Below, one piece after another: positions 18,952 through 26,748 of a stretch of 64,000 bases of DNA. The notes under the pieces were generated by a model, which saw only the letters and a program-made list of their open reading frames with translations, did not search any database and was not told the DNA's origin. The stretch is from Enterococcus diestrammenae (GTDB lineage Bacteria > Bacillota > Bacilli > Lactobacillales > Enterococcaceae): the NCBI RefSeq assembly GCF_009933255.1, contig NZ_MAEI01000002.1, positions 248,001 through 312,000 on the forward strand, in the 5' to 3' direction. Position numbers and translations under genes: made by a program. The stretch's first letter is position 1, and every line of letters starts with the position of its first letter.

Positions 18952-21231
18952 ATGGGAACTGCAACAAACGTTGAAGAAATGAACAAAACAGCCTGGGACG
19001 GTTTTAATGGTCGTCTTTGGAAAGAAGGAATCGATACCCGCGATTTCATTCAAACTAACTACACACCTTATGAAGGTAGTGCTGATTTCTTAGCAGAACC
19101 AACAGCAGCAACAAACGAACTGTGGGGCAAACTGCAAGAATTGCAAAAACAAGAACGGGAAAACGGCGGCGTTTTAGATATGGAAGCTGATGTTGTGACT
19201 TCAGCCAATGCATACGGTGCTGCTTACATTGACGAAAACCTAAAAGACGAAGAAAAAATCGTTGGTTTGCAAACAGACAAACCTTTGAAACGTGCTTTCA
19301 TGCCTTATGGTGGGATTCGGATGGCAGAAGAAGCTTTGGAAAGCTATGGTTACACTCCAAATCCTAAATACACTGAAATTTTTGGTCAATACCACAAAAC
19401 ACATAACCAAGGTGTTTTTGATGTTTACACACCAGAAATTCGTGCCGCTCGTCGTGCAAAAATCATTACTGGTCTTCCTGATACTTATGGCCGTGGCCGG
19501 ATCGTCGGTGACTACCGTCGTGTTGCTTTGTACGGGATTGACTACTTGATGGAGAAAAAATTGGAAGACCATACGAACTGTGGTCATGGCCAATTTACTG
19601 AAGAAGATATTCGTCTTCGTGAAGAAATTACCGATCAATACAATGCTTTGAAACGGATGAAAGAAATGGCAGCCGCTTATGGTTTTGATATTTCTCGTCC
19701 AGCTGAAAATGCTACAGAAGCTGTACAATGGACTTACTTCGGTTACCTTGCAGCCATTAAAGAACAAAACGGGGCAGCAATGTCTATCGGTCGGATCTCT
19801 ACTTTCTTGGATATCTACATTCAACGTGACCTGAAAAATGGTACTTTGACTGAAGACCAAGCACAAGAATTGATTGACCACTTAGTAATGAAATTACGTA
19901 TGGTTAAATTCGCACGGATCCCTAGCTACAACGAATTGTTCTCAGGTGACCCAGTTTGGGCTACTTTGTCAATCGCTGGTATGGGTATGGACGGTCGGAC
20001 TTTGGTTACCAAAAATGACTTCCGTTTCTTGCGTACTTTGCAAAACATGGGTCCTTCACCAGAACCAAACTTGACAGTCTTGTATTCTTCTCGTTTGCCA
20101 CAAGCATTCAAAGACTACGCTGCTAAAATCTCAATTGAAACATCTTCTATCCAATACGAAAACGACGATGTAATGCGTCCAGTATGGAAAGATGACTACG
20201 CAATCTGCTGCTGTGTATCCGCAACAGAAACTGGTAAAGAAATGCAATTCTTCGGTGCTCGTGCCAACTTGGCGAAAGCTTTGTTGTATGCGATCAACGG
20301 TGGGGTTGATGAAAAATCTAAAGTTCAAGTTGGACCTAAATATCGCGGGATTACTTCTGACGATGCTTTGAACTTTGATGAAGTCATGGAAAAATATGAC
20401 GACATGATGGAATGGTTGGCAGGTATGTATGTCAATACCTTGAACTGCATCCACTACATGCATGACAAATATTACTATGAAGCTGCTGAATTGGCTTTGA
20501 TGGATACCAACTTGAAACGTACCTTTGCAACTGGTATTGCTGGTTTCTCTCACGTTGTTGACTCCTTGTCTGCCATTAAATATGCGAAAGTTTATCCAGT
20601 TCGTGACGAATCTGGTTTGGCTGTTGATTACAAGATCGAAGGGGATTTCCCTAAATATGGTAACGACGACGACCGTGCCGATGACTTGGCTGTTTGGTTG
20701 TTGAAGACCTTTATGGAAAAATTGGAACATTACCATACTTACCGTAATTCTGAACCAACAACTTCTATCTTGACCATCACTTCAAACGTTGTTTACGGTA
20801 AAGCAACTGGGGCCCTTCCTGATGGCCGTGCTGCTGGCGAACCATTGGCACCAGGTGCAAACCCTTCATACGGAGCAGAAACTCACGGGTTGTTGGCTTC
20901 CTTGAACTCATTGACTAAATTGCCTTACGAATTGGCTTTGGATGGTATTTCTAATACACAAAGTATCAATCCTGATGCATTAGGTCATGATGAAGAAGAA
21001 CAAGTTGAAAACTTGACTCATGTCTTGGATGGTTACTTCGATCAAGGCGCTCACCATTTGAACGTAAACGTCTTTGGTAAAGAAAAACTGATCGATGCGA
21101 TGGAACACCCAGAAAAAGAAGAATATGCAAACTTCACTATCCGGGTATCTGGTTACGCAGTTAAGTTCATCGACCTTACTCGTGAACAACAATTAGACGT
21201 TATCAGCCGTACTTTCCACGATCATATGTAA
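18952..21231 (+). CDS. pflB: Formate C-acetyltransferase (pyruvate formate-lyase)
   Basis: A 759-residue glycyl-radical enzyme that converts pyruvate and CoA to formate and acetyl-CoA under anaerobiosis. The radical glycine is G734 in RVSGYAV near the C-terminus. The active-site cysteine pair is C420-C421 in AICCCVSAT; a third cysteine (C419) precedes it. The ATG at 18952 follows AAGGAGGG. Codon use is that of a highly expressed gene. The activase gene pflA lies 265 bp downstream behind a strong terminator, so pflA is either expressed by read-through or has its own promoter. Confidence 0.97.
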   Translation: MGTATNVEEMNKTAWDGFNGRLWKEGIDTRDFIQTNYTPYEGSADFLAEPTAATNELWGKLQELQKQERENGGVLDMEADVVTSANAYGAAYIDENLKDEEKIVGLQTDKPLKRAFMPYGGIRMAEEALESYGYTPNPKYTEIFGQYHKTHNQGVFDVYTPEIRAARRAKIITGLPDTYGRGRIVGDYRRVALYGIDYLMEKKLEDHTNCGHGQFTEEDIRLREEITDQYNALKRMKEMAAAYGFDISRPAENATEAVQWTYFGYLAAIKEQNGAAMSIGRISTFLDIYIQRDLKNGTLTEDQAQELIDHLVMKLRMVKFARIPSYNELFSGDPVWATLSIAGMGMDGRTLVTKNDFRFLRTLQNMGPSPEPNLTVLYSSRLPQAFKDYAAKISIETSSIQYENDDVMRPVWKDDYAICCCVSATETGKEMQFFGARANLAKALLYAINGGVDEKSKVQVGPKYRGITSDDALNFDEVMEKYDDMMEWLAGMYVNTLNCIHYMHDKYYYEAAELALMDTNLKRTFATGIAGFSHVVDSLSAIKYAKVYPVRDESGLAVDYKIEGDFPKYGNDDDRADDLAVWLLKTFMEKLEHYHTYRNSEPTTSILTITSNVVYGKATGALPDGRAAGEPLAPGANPSYGAETHGLLASLNSLTKLPYELALDGISNTQSINPDALGHDEEEQVENLTHVLDGYFDQGAHHLNVNVFGKEKLIDAMEHPEKEEYANFTIRVSGYAVKFIDLTREQQLDVISRTFHDHM

Positions 21232-21252
21232 GATCAGTTAAAGAACAGGCCC

Positions 21253-21289
21253 ATAAAAGGCGGATGGACATTGTTCATCCGCCTTTTAT
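21253..21289 (+). terminator. Intrinsic terminator between pflB and pflA
   Basis: ATAAAAGGCGGATG (21253-21266) pairs perfectly with CATCCGCCTTTTAT (21276-21289) around a nine-base loop. Confidence 0.92.
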
Positions 21290-21390
21290 CTTACTTGTTG
21301 TAGATTTCTTCACAAAAAAACTTTAGAACTTCGCAACTTTTGAGCGGACTATGTGACCAAATTGGCAAATGTCGGTAAAATAGGAGCGTT

Positions 21391-21425
21391 GGTTAGGGTG
21401 CACATCTGAAACCTTAGCCTGTTTT
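21391..21425 (+). terminator. Weak second hairpin upstream of pflA
   Basis: GGTTAGGG (21391-21398) can pair with CCTTAGCC (21412-21419) using two G-T pairs, followed by TGTTTT. It may be an attenuator in the pflA leader; support is modest. Confidence 0.3.
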
Positions 21426-21496
21426 AAGCAAATCAATGTTATCGTTTAATGGCTTTGGCGTTGCTGTTAAACACGAAATATAGGAGGATCAGCGAA

Positions 21497-22282
21497 ATGT
21501 CTGAGAACACTACCCAAGAACAACCGGTCTATGGGATTGTCCATTCAACTGAAAGTTTTGGTTCTGTTGATGGACCGGGAGTTCGTTTTATCGTATTTTT
21601 ACAAGGTTGCAAAATGCGTTGTCAATTTTGCCATAATCCCGATACTTGGATGTTGCAAAATCCTAAAGCTCGTAAACGAACCGCTGACGATGTTTTGGAA
21701 GAAGCGAGTCATTACAAAAGTTATTGGGGGAAAAAAGGGGGCATCACCGTTAGTGGTGGGGAACCTTTATTGCAAATCGATTTTTTGATTGACCTTTTCA
21801 AAAAAGCCAAAGCACAAGGGATTCATACAACAGTGGATACTTGTGGTCAACCATTTACCAGAGAAGAACCTTTCTTTTCTAAATTTAACGAACTTATGGA
21901 ATACACCGATTTGCTGTTGTTTGACATTAAGCAAATTGATGAAAAAGCCCATAAATTGTTGACTCGACAATCAAATAAAAGCATCTTGGATATGGCTCAA
22001 TACTTGTCAGAAATTGGCAAACCTGTCTGGATTCGCCATGTCTTAGTTCCTGAGCGTAGCGACTATGATGAATATTTGATCCGGTTGAATGATTTTATTA
22101 AGAGCTTGAATAATGTGGATAAGGTGGAAATTTTACCATATCACACCATGGGTAAATATAAATGGGAAGAATTAAACTTGGATTATCCCTTGGATGGTAT
22201 TTTACCACCAACGGAAGAACGAGTGAATAATGCCAAGCAGTTGTTGCATACGGCTGACTATGTTGGTTATTTGACTCGCTAA
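21497..22282 (+). CDS. pflA: Pyruvate formate-lyase activating enzyme
   Basis: A 261-residue radical-SAM enzyme that installs the glycyl radical on PflB. The [4Fe-4S] cluster cysteines are C38, C42 and C45 in GCKMRCQFCHNPDTW. The GITVSGGEPLLQ segment is the SAM-binding GGE motif. The ATG at 21497 has TAGGAGG nine bases upstream; an upstream in-frame start at 21449 lacks support. It follows pflB and is itself followed by a terminator. Confidence 0.96.
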   Translation: MSENTTQEQPVYGIVHSTESFGSVDGPGVRFIVFLQGCKMRCQFCHNPDTWMLQNPKARKRTADDVLEEASHYKSYWGKKGGITVSGGEPLLQIDFLIDLFKKAKAQGIHTTVDTCGQPFTREEPFFSKFNELMEYTDLLLFDIKQIDEKAHKLLTRQSNKSILDMAQYLSEIGKPVWIRHVLVPERSDYDEYLIRLNDFIKSLNNVDKVEILPYHTMGKYKWEELNLDYPLDGILPPTEERVNNAKQLLHTADYVGYLTR

Positions 22283-22305
22283 GTTGCAAAAGTAGGAAAT
22301 TGACG

Positions 22306-22363
22306 AACCGTTTTCTTGATTGCTACTTCGCTTCAGAAGAGCTTTCAGGAAGGCGGTTTTTTT
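22306..22363 (+). terminator. Terminator after pflA
   Basis: AACCG (22306-22310) pairs with CGGTT (22354-22358); the stem extends with TTTTCTTGA against TCAGGAAGG, and seven T's follow. Confidence 0.75.
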
Positions 22364-22375
22364 CAAGAGTTTTAC

Positions 22376-22405
22376 TTGTAACAACTATCTGGTTTTTGTT
22401 ATGAT
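22376..22405 (+). promoter_or_regulatory. Promoter of ppaC
   Basis: TTGTAA (22376-22381), an 18-base spacer and TATGAT (22400-22405), 36 bp before the start codon. Confidence 0.6.
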
Positions 22406-22441
22406 AAGTAGGAAAGTCATTTAAAGGAGCGATCTTGAATT

Positions 22442-23371
22442 ATGTCAAAAGTTTTGATTTTCGGACATTTAAATCCGGATACCGATGCGATCGGAGCAGC
22501 GATTGCCTTTGCTGAATTACAAAAAGCCCTGGATGTGGATGCGGAAGCAGTTGCCTTGGGGACACCTTCTGAGGAAACGCAATATGCCTTGGATTACTTC
22601 GGCTTAAACGCACCCCGGGTCGTGACTAGCATCAAGGAAGAAACCAACGATGTGATGTTGGTGGATCATAACGAATTTCAACAAAGTGTTTCTGACATTC
22701 GCGAATTAAACATCTTATCCGTGGTCGATCATCACCGGATTGCTAATTTTGAAACAGCGAATCCTTTGTACTACCGGGCAGAACCAGTTGGTTGTACAAG
22801 TACGATTATTTACAAAATGTACCAAGAAATGGAAGCGGAGATTAGTCAAGCAGTTGCAGGGATGATGCTTTCAGCGATTATTTCCGATACCTTATTGTTC
22901 AAATCCCCGACTTGCACGCCGGAAGATGTTAATGCTGCCGAAAAACTAGCAGAAATCGCTGCGGTTGACTTGGAAAGCTATGGCTTGGAACTATTGAAAG
23001 CTGGGACGAAGCTTAGCGATAAACCAGCCGCTGTCTTATTAGACTTAGATGCTAAAAGTTTCCCAATGGCGGATAAAACTGTCCGTATCGCCCAAGTGAA
23101 CACCGTTGACTTGCAAGAAGTTTTTGATCGTCAAAATGAACTAGAAGCAGCGATGGCAACTGAAAATGCTGAAAAAGGATATGATTTATTCCTATTGGTG
23201 GCGACGAATATTTTAGATAGCGATTCTGAAATTCTGGCCGTCGGAAACGAACTTACTCAAGTGGAAGCTGCGTTTGATACAACCTTGGTAAACAACCGAG
23301 CGTTATTACCAGGTGTTGTTTCTCGGAAAAAACAAGTGGTACCACAATTAACAGCCGCTTTTAATCGTTAA
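22442..23371 (+). CDS. ppaC: Manganese-dependent inorganic pyrophosphatase
   Basis: A 309-residue family II pyrophosphatase that hydrolyses PPi and so drives biosynthesis. The DHH phosphoesterase motifs are GHLNPDTDAIGAA (metal ligands His/Asp), MLVDHNE and SVVDHHRIANF. The C-terminal DHHA2 domain ends with VVSRKKQVVPQL, the substrate-binding SRKKQ segment. AAGGAG lies upstream of the ATG. It is monocistronic, with its own promoter and terminator; the following DUF1803 gene is a usual neighbour in streptococci. Confidence 0.96.
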   Translation: MSKVLIFGHLNPDTDAIGAAIAFAELQKALDVDAEAVALGTPSEETQYALDYFGLNAPRVVTSIKEETNDVMLVDHNEFQQSVSDIRELNILSVVDHHRIANFETANPLYYRAEPVGCTSTIIYKMYQEMEAEISQAVAGMMLSAIISDTLLFKSPTCTPEDVNAAEKLAEIAAVDLESYGLELLKAGTKLSDKPAAVLLDLDAKSFPMADKTVRIAQVNTVDLQEVFDRQNELEAAMATENAEKGYDLFLLVATNILDSDSEILAVGNELTQVEAAFDTTLVNNRALLPGVVSRKKQVVPQLTAAFNR

Positions 23372-23409
23372 TCACCTCTTGTAAAGAAGCGTCAGATGTG
23401 ATCTTCAAT

Positions 23410-23495
23410 ACCCGGACAATTACTGGAATTACTTTTAGGAAGCAGCTTTAAAGCTTGCTTGCTGAAGCTAGTCCAGTTGTTCGGGTGTTTTGTTT
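23410..23495 (+). terminator. Large branched terminator after ppaC
   Basis: ACCCGGACAATTACTGGA (23410-23427) pairs with TCCAGTTGTTCGGGT (23472-23486), with inner pairing around AAGCAGCTTTAAAGCTTGCTT, followed by TTTTGTTTT. Confidence 0.75.
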
Positions 23496-23523
23496 TGACT
23501 GAGGTAAAAAGAGAGGGGCTATG

Positions 23524-23552
23524 TTGGCTTGAGAACTGACCCATGATAAAAT
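23524..23552 (+). promoter_or_regulatory. Promoter of the DUF1803-like gene with flanking dyad
   Basis: TTGGCT (23524-23529), a 17-base spacer and TAAAAT (23547-23552). The inverted repeat AACTGAC (23534-23540) / GTCAGTT (23561-23567) straddles the -10 box. Downstream, TTTGAACACGCCA (23571-23583) and TGGCGGTCAAA (23595-23605) would form a hairpin in the 5' leader. Confidence 0.5.
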
Positions 23553-23644
23553 GCGTCGGTGTCAGTTTTGTTTGAACACGCCAAAGCTGTTAGCTGGCGG
23601 TCAAACTGGCACTTAAATACAATAGATGAAATGGCGGTGATTCC

Positions 23645-24481
23645 ATGAGAATGATCCATGATAACAAACAACGAGAACTGACCCAGTTGCTTCGTAATCC
23701 TTTGTTTTCCCAGCTAACTGATTTTCTGTATGAGAATCAGAATGTTACTTTGCGCCAGTTAACTCGGCAGTTTTCTGAAAAGGGGTTCATTAAGTTTTTA
23801 GAAAGTTGTATTGAAGCTGGCCTAATTCTTCGTGAAGAGCGCCGCTACCGCTTGGGATTACCAGTTTTTACTGGAAGTGATTACCAAGAGGGGGTGACAC
23901 ATACGCAGAAAACACTTCTTGAAGGATTTGAAACTTACTCGCTAGCGGATATCTGCCAATGGTATCAGCAACAGTTTTATCAGATTCCTGAGAGTTTTGC
24001 AGCTTATTTTATTGCTAACGACGTGAACTTGGCCCAAGTCAATAAGGTCAGTAATGAGAAATTAGCCATTTGGTCTGTGAATACGCAAGGCTTCAATAGC
24101 CGGGATTTACCTGGGTATTTTGAAGCGAATCGCCAATTGTTGGAACCAGCAGCATTTTCCCAGCTTAGAAGGTTGGTGGGAGATGTGGATGAAGAGTATT
24201 TCTTAGGGCAAGTAGGGTGGATTATTAGCCGGGTCTTGCGGGGGAAGCAACCGCGATCAAGTATCTTTTTAACGGCTTTGTGTCAGACAGAGGTGTTATC
24301 AAAAGATTTTAACAATACTTATCAACTGAAAATCCCTTGTCTATCTGAAAATAATCTTGTTTGGGAAACTGAAAACAACAAATTTAGCACATCAAAATCT
24401 CATTTTAGTGCTGTTAGCTTGTATAGTGAAGTTTGCCAGAAATATTGCAGTGGATTCCTTGAATGGGTGCTTATCAAGTGA
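23645..24481 (+). CDS. DUF1803-like protein
   Basis: A 278-residue protein without a known activity. Its first 80 residues (LLRNPLFSQLTDFL, LRQLTRQF, FLESCIEAGLILREERRYRL) resemble the DUF1803 proteins that sit next to ppaC in streptococci, where a winged-helix-like N-terminus is followed by a variable part. The present protein is about 60 residues longer than streptococcal forms as I recall them. No membrane segment or signal peptide is visible. It stands directly downstream of ppaC with its own promoter. The family assignment is from memory and should be treated as moderate. Confidence 0.65.
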   Translation: MRMIHDNKQRELTQLLRNPLFSQLTDFLYENQNVTLRQLTRQFSEKGFIKFLESCIEAGLILREERRYRLGLPVFTGSDYQEGVTHTQKTLLEGFETYSLADICQWYQQQFYQIPESFAAYFIANDVNLAQVNKVSNEKLAIWSVNTQGFNSRDLPGYFEANRQLLEPAAFSQLRRLVGDVDEEYFLGQVGWIISRVLRGKQPRSSIFLTALCQTEVLSKDFNNTYQLKIPCLSENNLVWETENNKFSTSKSHFSAVSLYSEVCQKYCSGFLEWVLIK

Positions 24482-24533
24482 GGACTTTTGCTTTTTTTAT
24501 TCTCTTAAAATGAGAAAATAGTGAATTTAATTG

Positions 24534-24562
24534 TTGTTAATCTAATAAATACATGGTAAACT
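24534..24562 (+). promoter_or_regulatory. Upstream promoter candidate of the 24703 gene
   Basis: TTGTTA (24534-24539), 17-base spacer, TAAACT (24557-24562). Confidence 0.45.
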
Positions 24563-24590
24563 TTAATCAGTAAAGAAAATGAGGAAGATA

Positions 24591-24634
24591 TTACTTGCTG
24601 AATACTAGTTTTTTTATAATGTATCACTAGTGAT
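24591..24634 (+). promoter_or_regulatory. Proximal promoter with palindromic operator
   Basis: TTACTT (24591-24596), 18-base spacer and a perfect TATAAT (24615-24620). The perfect 12-bp palindrome ATCACTAGTGAT (24623-24634) covers the expected transcription start, a classic repressor position. ACTAGT also occurs in the spacer at 24604-24609. Confidence 0.55.
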
Positions 24635-24702
24635 GCAAGACTGGTAGACAACAAGTAAGTAGTTGGAGACATTGACAAGGAATGATTAGGGAGGCCTATA
24701 TT

Positions 24703-25152
24703 TTGGAAAAACTACATGAAAATACGACTAAAATGCCAAGACAAAAGCAAGGAAATGCTGACTTGATTACCTTCATTTCCATGGGAGAAGTTGAGAAAGC
24801 CCGACGTGATTTGCAACTGAGCCAAATTGATGAAGCTAATTTTTCGGATGCAGAGATTGTTTTAGCCATTCAACAACAAAAAGAAGTGAATGCCTCAACC
24901 ATTGTTCCGGTGGTTTTAGATTGGCTAGTGGAAGCCAACTTTATCGTATCTGGTTCACAGGCAGCCGCATTTATTCGTAAAGATGGTAAACATGCGGTGG
25001 AAGGTTTCCAATATCAGACGATTGGGGAAATGGACTTTGATGCACAGGGGAATTACTACTTGGTGGTTGCCTCCAGTCAACGGAAAAAGATGGAATCTAT
25101 TTATAAAGTCTATACCAACGGAGAGATTCGTGAACTGGTGATTGATAATTAG
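24703..25152 (+). CDS. Conserved hypothetical protein, 149 residues
   Basis: I do not recognise this protein. The TTG at 24703 (MEKLHENTTKMPRQ) was chosen because AGGGAGG lies eight bases upstream; an in-frame ATG at 24682 has its purine tract too close. The sequence is soluble, acidic in the middle and ends in a beta-rich stretch (YYLVVASSQRKKMESIYKVYTNGEIREL). No catalytic or DNA-binding motif is evident. It is expressed from a promoter with an operator-like palindrome and ends at a terminator. Confidence 0.7.
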   Translation: MEKLHENTTKMPRQKQGNADLITFISMGEVEKARRDLQLSQIDEANFSDAEIVLAIQQQKEVNASTIVPVVLDWLVEANFIVSGSQAAAFIRKDGKHAVEGFQYQTIGEMDFDAQGNYYLVVASSQRKKMESIYKVYTNGEIRELVIDN

Positions 25153-25163
25153 CAAAGCAAGCT

Positions 25164-25195
25164 AGATGTTGCCTTTTAGGTGACATCTTTTTATT
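25164..25195 (+). terminator. Intrinsic terminator of the 24703 gene
   Basis: AGATGTTGCCT (25164-25174) pairs with AGGTGACATCT (25178-25188), including two G-T pairs, loop TTT, followed by a T-rich tract. Confidence 0.85.
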
Positions 25196-25289
25196 TTGAT
25201 AAGTTCTGATTGGCAGAGCCATTTCTCCTTTCAAAAAAGACAAGGCGATCGCTAAAAGCTTTTTCTCAGGGGAGCCTAGTCTACAATTA

Positions 25290-25338
25290 AAAGAAGCTCA
25301 TTTTCCAATAGGGATTGGTAAATGAGCTTCTTTTTGCT
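25290..25338. terminator. Bidirectional terminator, mainly for the minus-strand membrane gene
   Basis: AAAGAAGCTCATTTTCCAA (25290-25308) pairs with TTGGTAAATGAGCTTCTTT (25315-25333) with one mismatch; T-rich tracts lie on both sides. Confidence 0.85.
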
Positions 25339-25361
25339 GTCTGCATAACAGTGAGTTCCTT

Positions 25362-26009
25362 TTATTCTGGGAGTGTTTGACGAGCAGCGTAACTATTTTT
25401 TAAATCATTTTGGCGCATTCGACGGTAAAGGAAAGCAGATAAAAAGCTGATATTGGTGACCGCAACTAAAATACTTCCTAAATTTGGAAGGATGAATTCC
25501 GCCATAAAGACACTGTAAATAACACTTGCCAAGTAACCTAACATATCGAAGGCTGTCAAAATCGCCATCAGCAGATATTTGCGATCGTTTAGGAAGGTGA
25601 TCAAGAAAAAAAGCATGCCTAACGATGTAATCAAAATTTGGATACCAGCAATCAAGATATAAGGGAGTGACTCTGGTTGAAAGACGATGATGAAAGTCCG
25701 CAGTAATAAAATAATGTAAGCGAGAAAGTAAAAACTCGAGGCTTCTCGAAAGATTTCATCACCAGGACGTTTGAAATATTGCCATAGAAAACCGCTAAAG
25801 AGTACTGTGAATAAAACAAAGAGGTGGTTGAACATTTGGGATAACGTACTTTCTTCCAGCATGTCTTTTTTTAACAGGGTGGTCTCTAGAAATTCAACAG
25901 CATAATGATTGGAAAAAAATAGATAACAACAAAAAAAGACAACGGTAAGAATGCCACACAACACGGCAAGTTTACCGTAGCTTTTATTTTCTTGGAGCTT
26001 TTGCGACAT
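25362..26009 (-). CDS. Six-helix integral membrane protein of unknown function
   Basis: A 215-residue protein with about six hydrophobic segments (for example AVLCGILTVVFFCCYLFF, FVLFTVLFSGFLW, FYFLAYIILLLRTFIIVF, ILIAGIQILITSLGMLFF, LLMAILTAFDMLGYLA, ILVAVTNISFLSAFLY). No transporter or enzyme signature was recognised. The start at 26009 has AGAGGAA seven bases upstream; the frame continues to 26054 without a site. It has its own promoter with a palindrome at the transcription start. It converges on the 24703 gene. Confidence 0.75.
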   Translation of the reverse strand: MSQKLQENKSYGKLAVLCGILTVVFFCCYLFFSNHYAVEFLETTLLKKDMLEESTLSQMFNHLFVLFTVLFSGFLWQYFKRPGDEIFREASSFYFLAYIILLLRTFIIVFQPESLPYILIAGIQILITSLGMLFFLITFLNDRKYLLMAILTAFDMLGYLASVIYSVFMAEFILPNLGSILVAVTNISFLSAFLYRRMRQNDLKNSYAARQTLPE

Positions 26010-26032
26010 ATCGGTTCCTCTATTCCTGTGAT

Positions 26033-26073
26033 TTGTATACAAGAATAATAACAAAACGATAAGTAAATGTCTA
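26033..26073 (-). promoter_or_regulatory. Promoter of the membrane protein gene with GntR-type palindrome
   Basis: On the minus strand TAGACA (26073-26068), a 17-base spacer and TATTAT (26050-26045) with an extended TG. The perfect palindrome TTGTATACAA (26033-26042) lies at the expected transcription start and resembles GntR-family operator cores. Confidence 0.6.
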
Positions 26074-26527
26074 GTTAATCTAATAATATATTTAAATTAT
26101 CATGATTAAATTACCGAGTTGATGAGTAACAGGGGAATGTTTTTCGGAAAAAAGGTGGTATTTGGATTAGTTTTCATAACCCGTTTAAAGAGAATTTGAC
26201 TTTGGTGAGAGACAACAGGGCTGTCAATACACGACAAGTTAATTTTTCTCATAGTAATAACGCAATCCGTGGGAAAAGTCAGTTTGCTTAAAAATAAACT
26301 TTTCGCAAATTAAGCTGGCTTTTTCTGAAAAATATCGGAAGACGGATGATTCACAAGTTGCAGAGAGAAGCTTGCGATAAAAGTGGGGATTTCTTATAGA
26401 TAATGTTATTTTATTAGCGAAAATCGCTTATTGTTCCGAAAGTTTTAATGAAAGAAAAAAACTGAGATAAAAAACAATCAACAGCTACTATTAGTTTCTT
26501 TTTCTTTAAAATCTGTTTATCATCGCT

Positions 26528-26542
26528 ATGGTAGCGTTTGCT
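26528..26542 (+). promoter_or_regulatory. cre-like site upstream of glgB
   Basis: ATGGTAGCGTTTGCT matches the loose catabolite-response consensus TGNNANCGNNNNCA except for the last base. CcpA control of glycogen genes is plausible but unproven. Confidence 0.35.
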
Positions 26543-26620
26543 TTTTGTGGTAAACTCATTGAATTAAATAATCATTTCTGGTTTAACATAATTTTTTGAA
26601 TTTTTTGCTTATAAGGACTG

Positions 26621-26649
26621 TTCAATAATTAAGATTGTGTTATTATTAT
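26621..26649 (+). promoter_or_regulatory. Promoter candidate of the glycogen operon
   Basis: TTCAAT (26621-26626), 17-base spacer, TATTAT (26644-26649), 100 bp upstream of glgB. Confidence 0.45.
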
Positions 26650-26686
26650 ATTAGAAAATGATGGTTCCTGTTTTCCTGTGAGTTAA

Positions 26687-26732
26687 TGAACAAAGCTGAC
26701 ACTGAAAAGAGGATTTCGTGAACAAAGCTGAC
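26687..26732 (+). repeat. 14-bp direct repeat in the glgB leader
   Basis: TGAACAAAGCTGAC occurs at 26687-26700 and 26719-26732, 32 bp apart. Each copy starts a very short frame (MNKADTEKRIS from ATG 26686 and [12 protein letters not shown] from GTG 26718); the first stops at the start of the second and the second stops at 26756, inside glgB. The layout would allow translational coupling but could be a simple duplication. Confidence 0.7.
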
Positions 26733-26748
26733 GAGAAAGGACAATGGT

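Larger units (their letters stand above)
26055..26748. other. 694-bp gene-free region upstream of the glycogen operon
   Basis: No credible coding sequence was found. It holds, in order, the divergent promoter at 26045-26073, a terminator-like hairpin AGTCAGTTTGC/GCAAATTAAGCTGGCT with a T5 tract (26278-26325), the dyad AGCGAAAATCGCT (26416-26428), the dyad CGCTATGGTAGCG (26524-26536) that overlaps a cre-like site, a promoter candidate and a direct repeat close to glgB. The density of dyads suggests regulated expression of glycogen synthesis. Confidence 0.6.
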
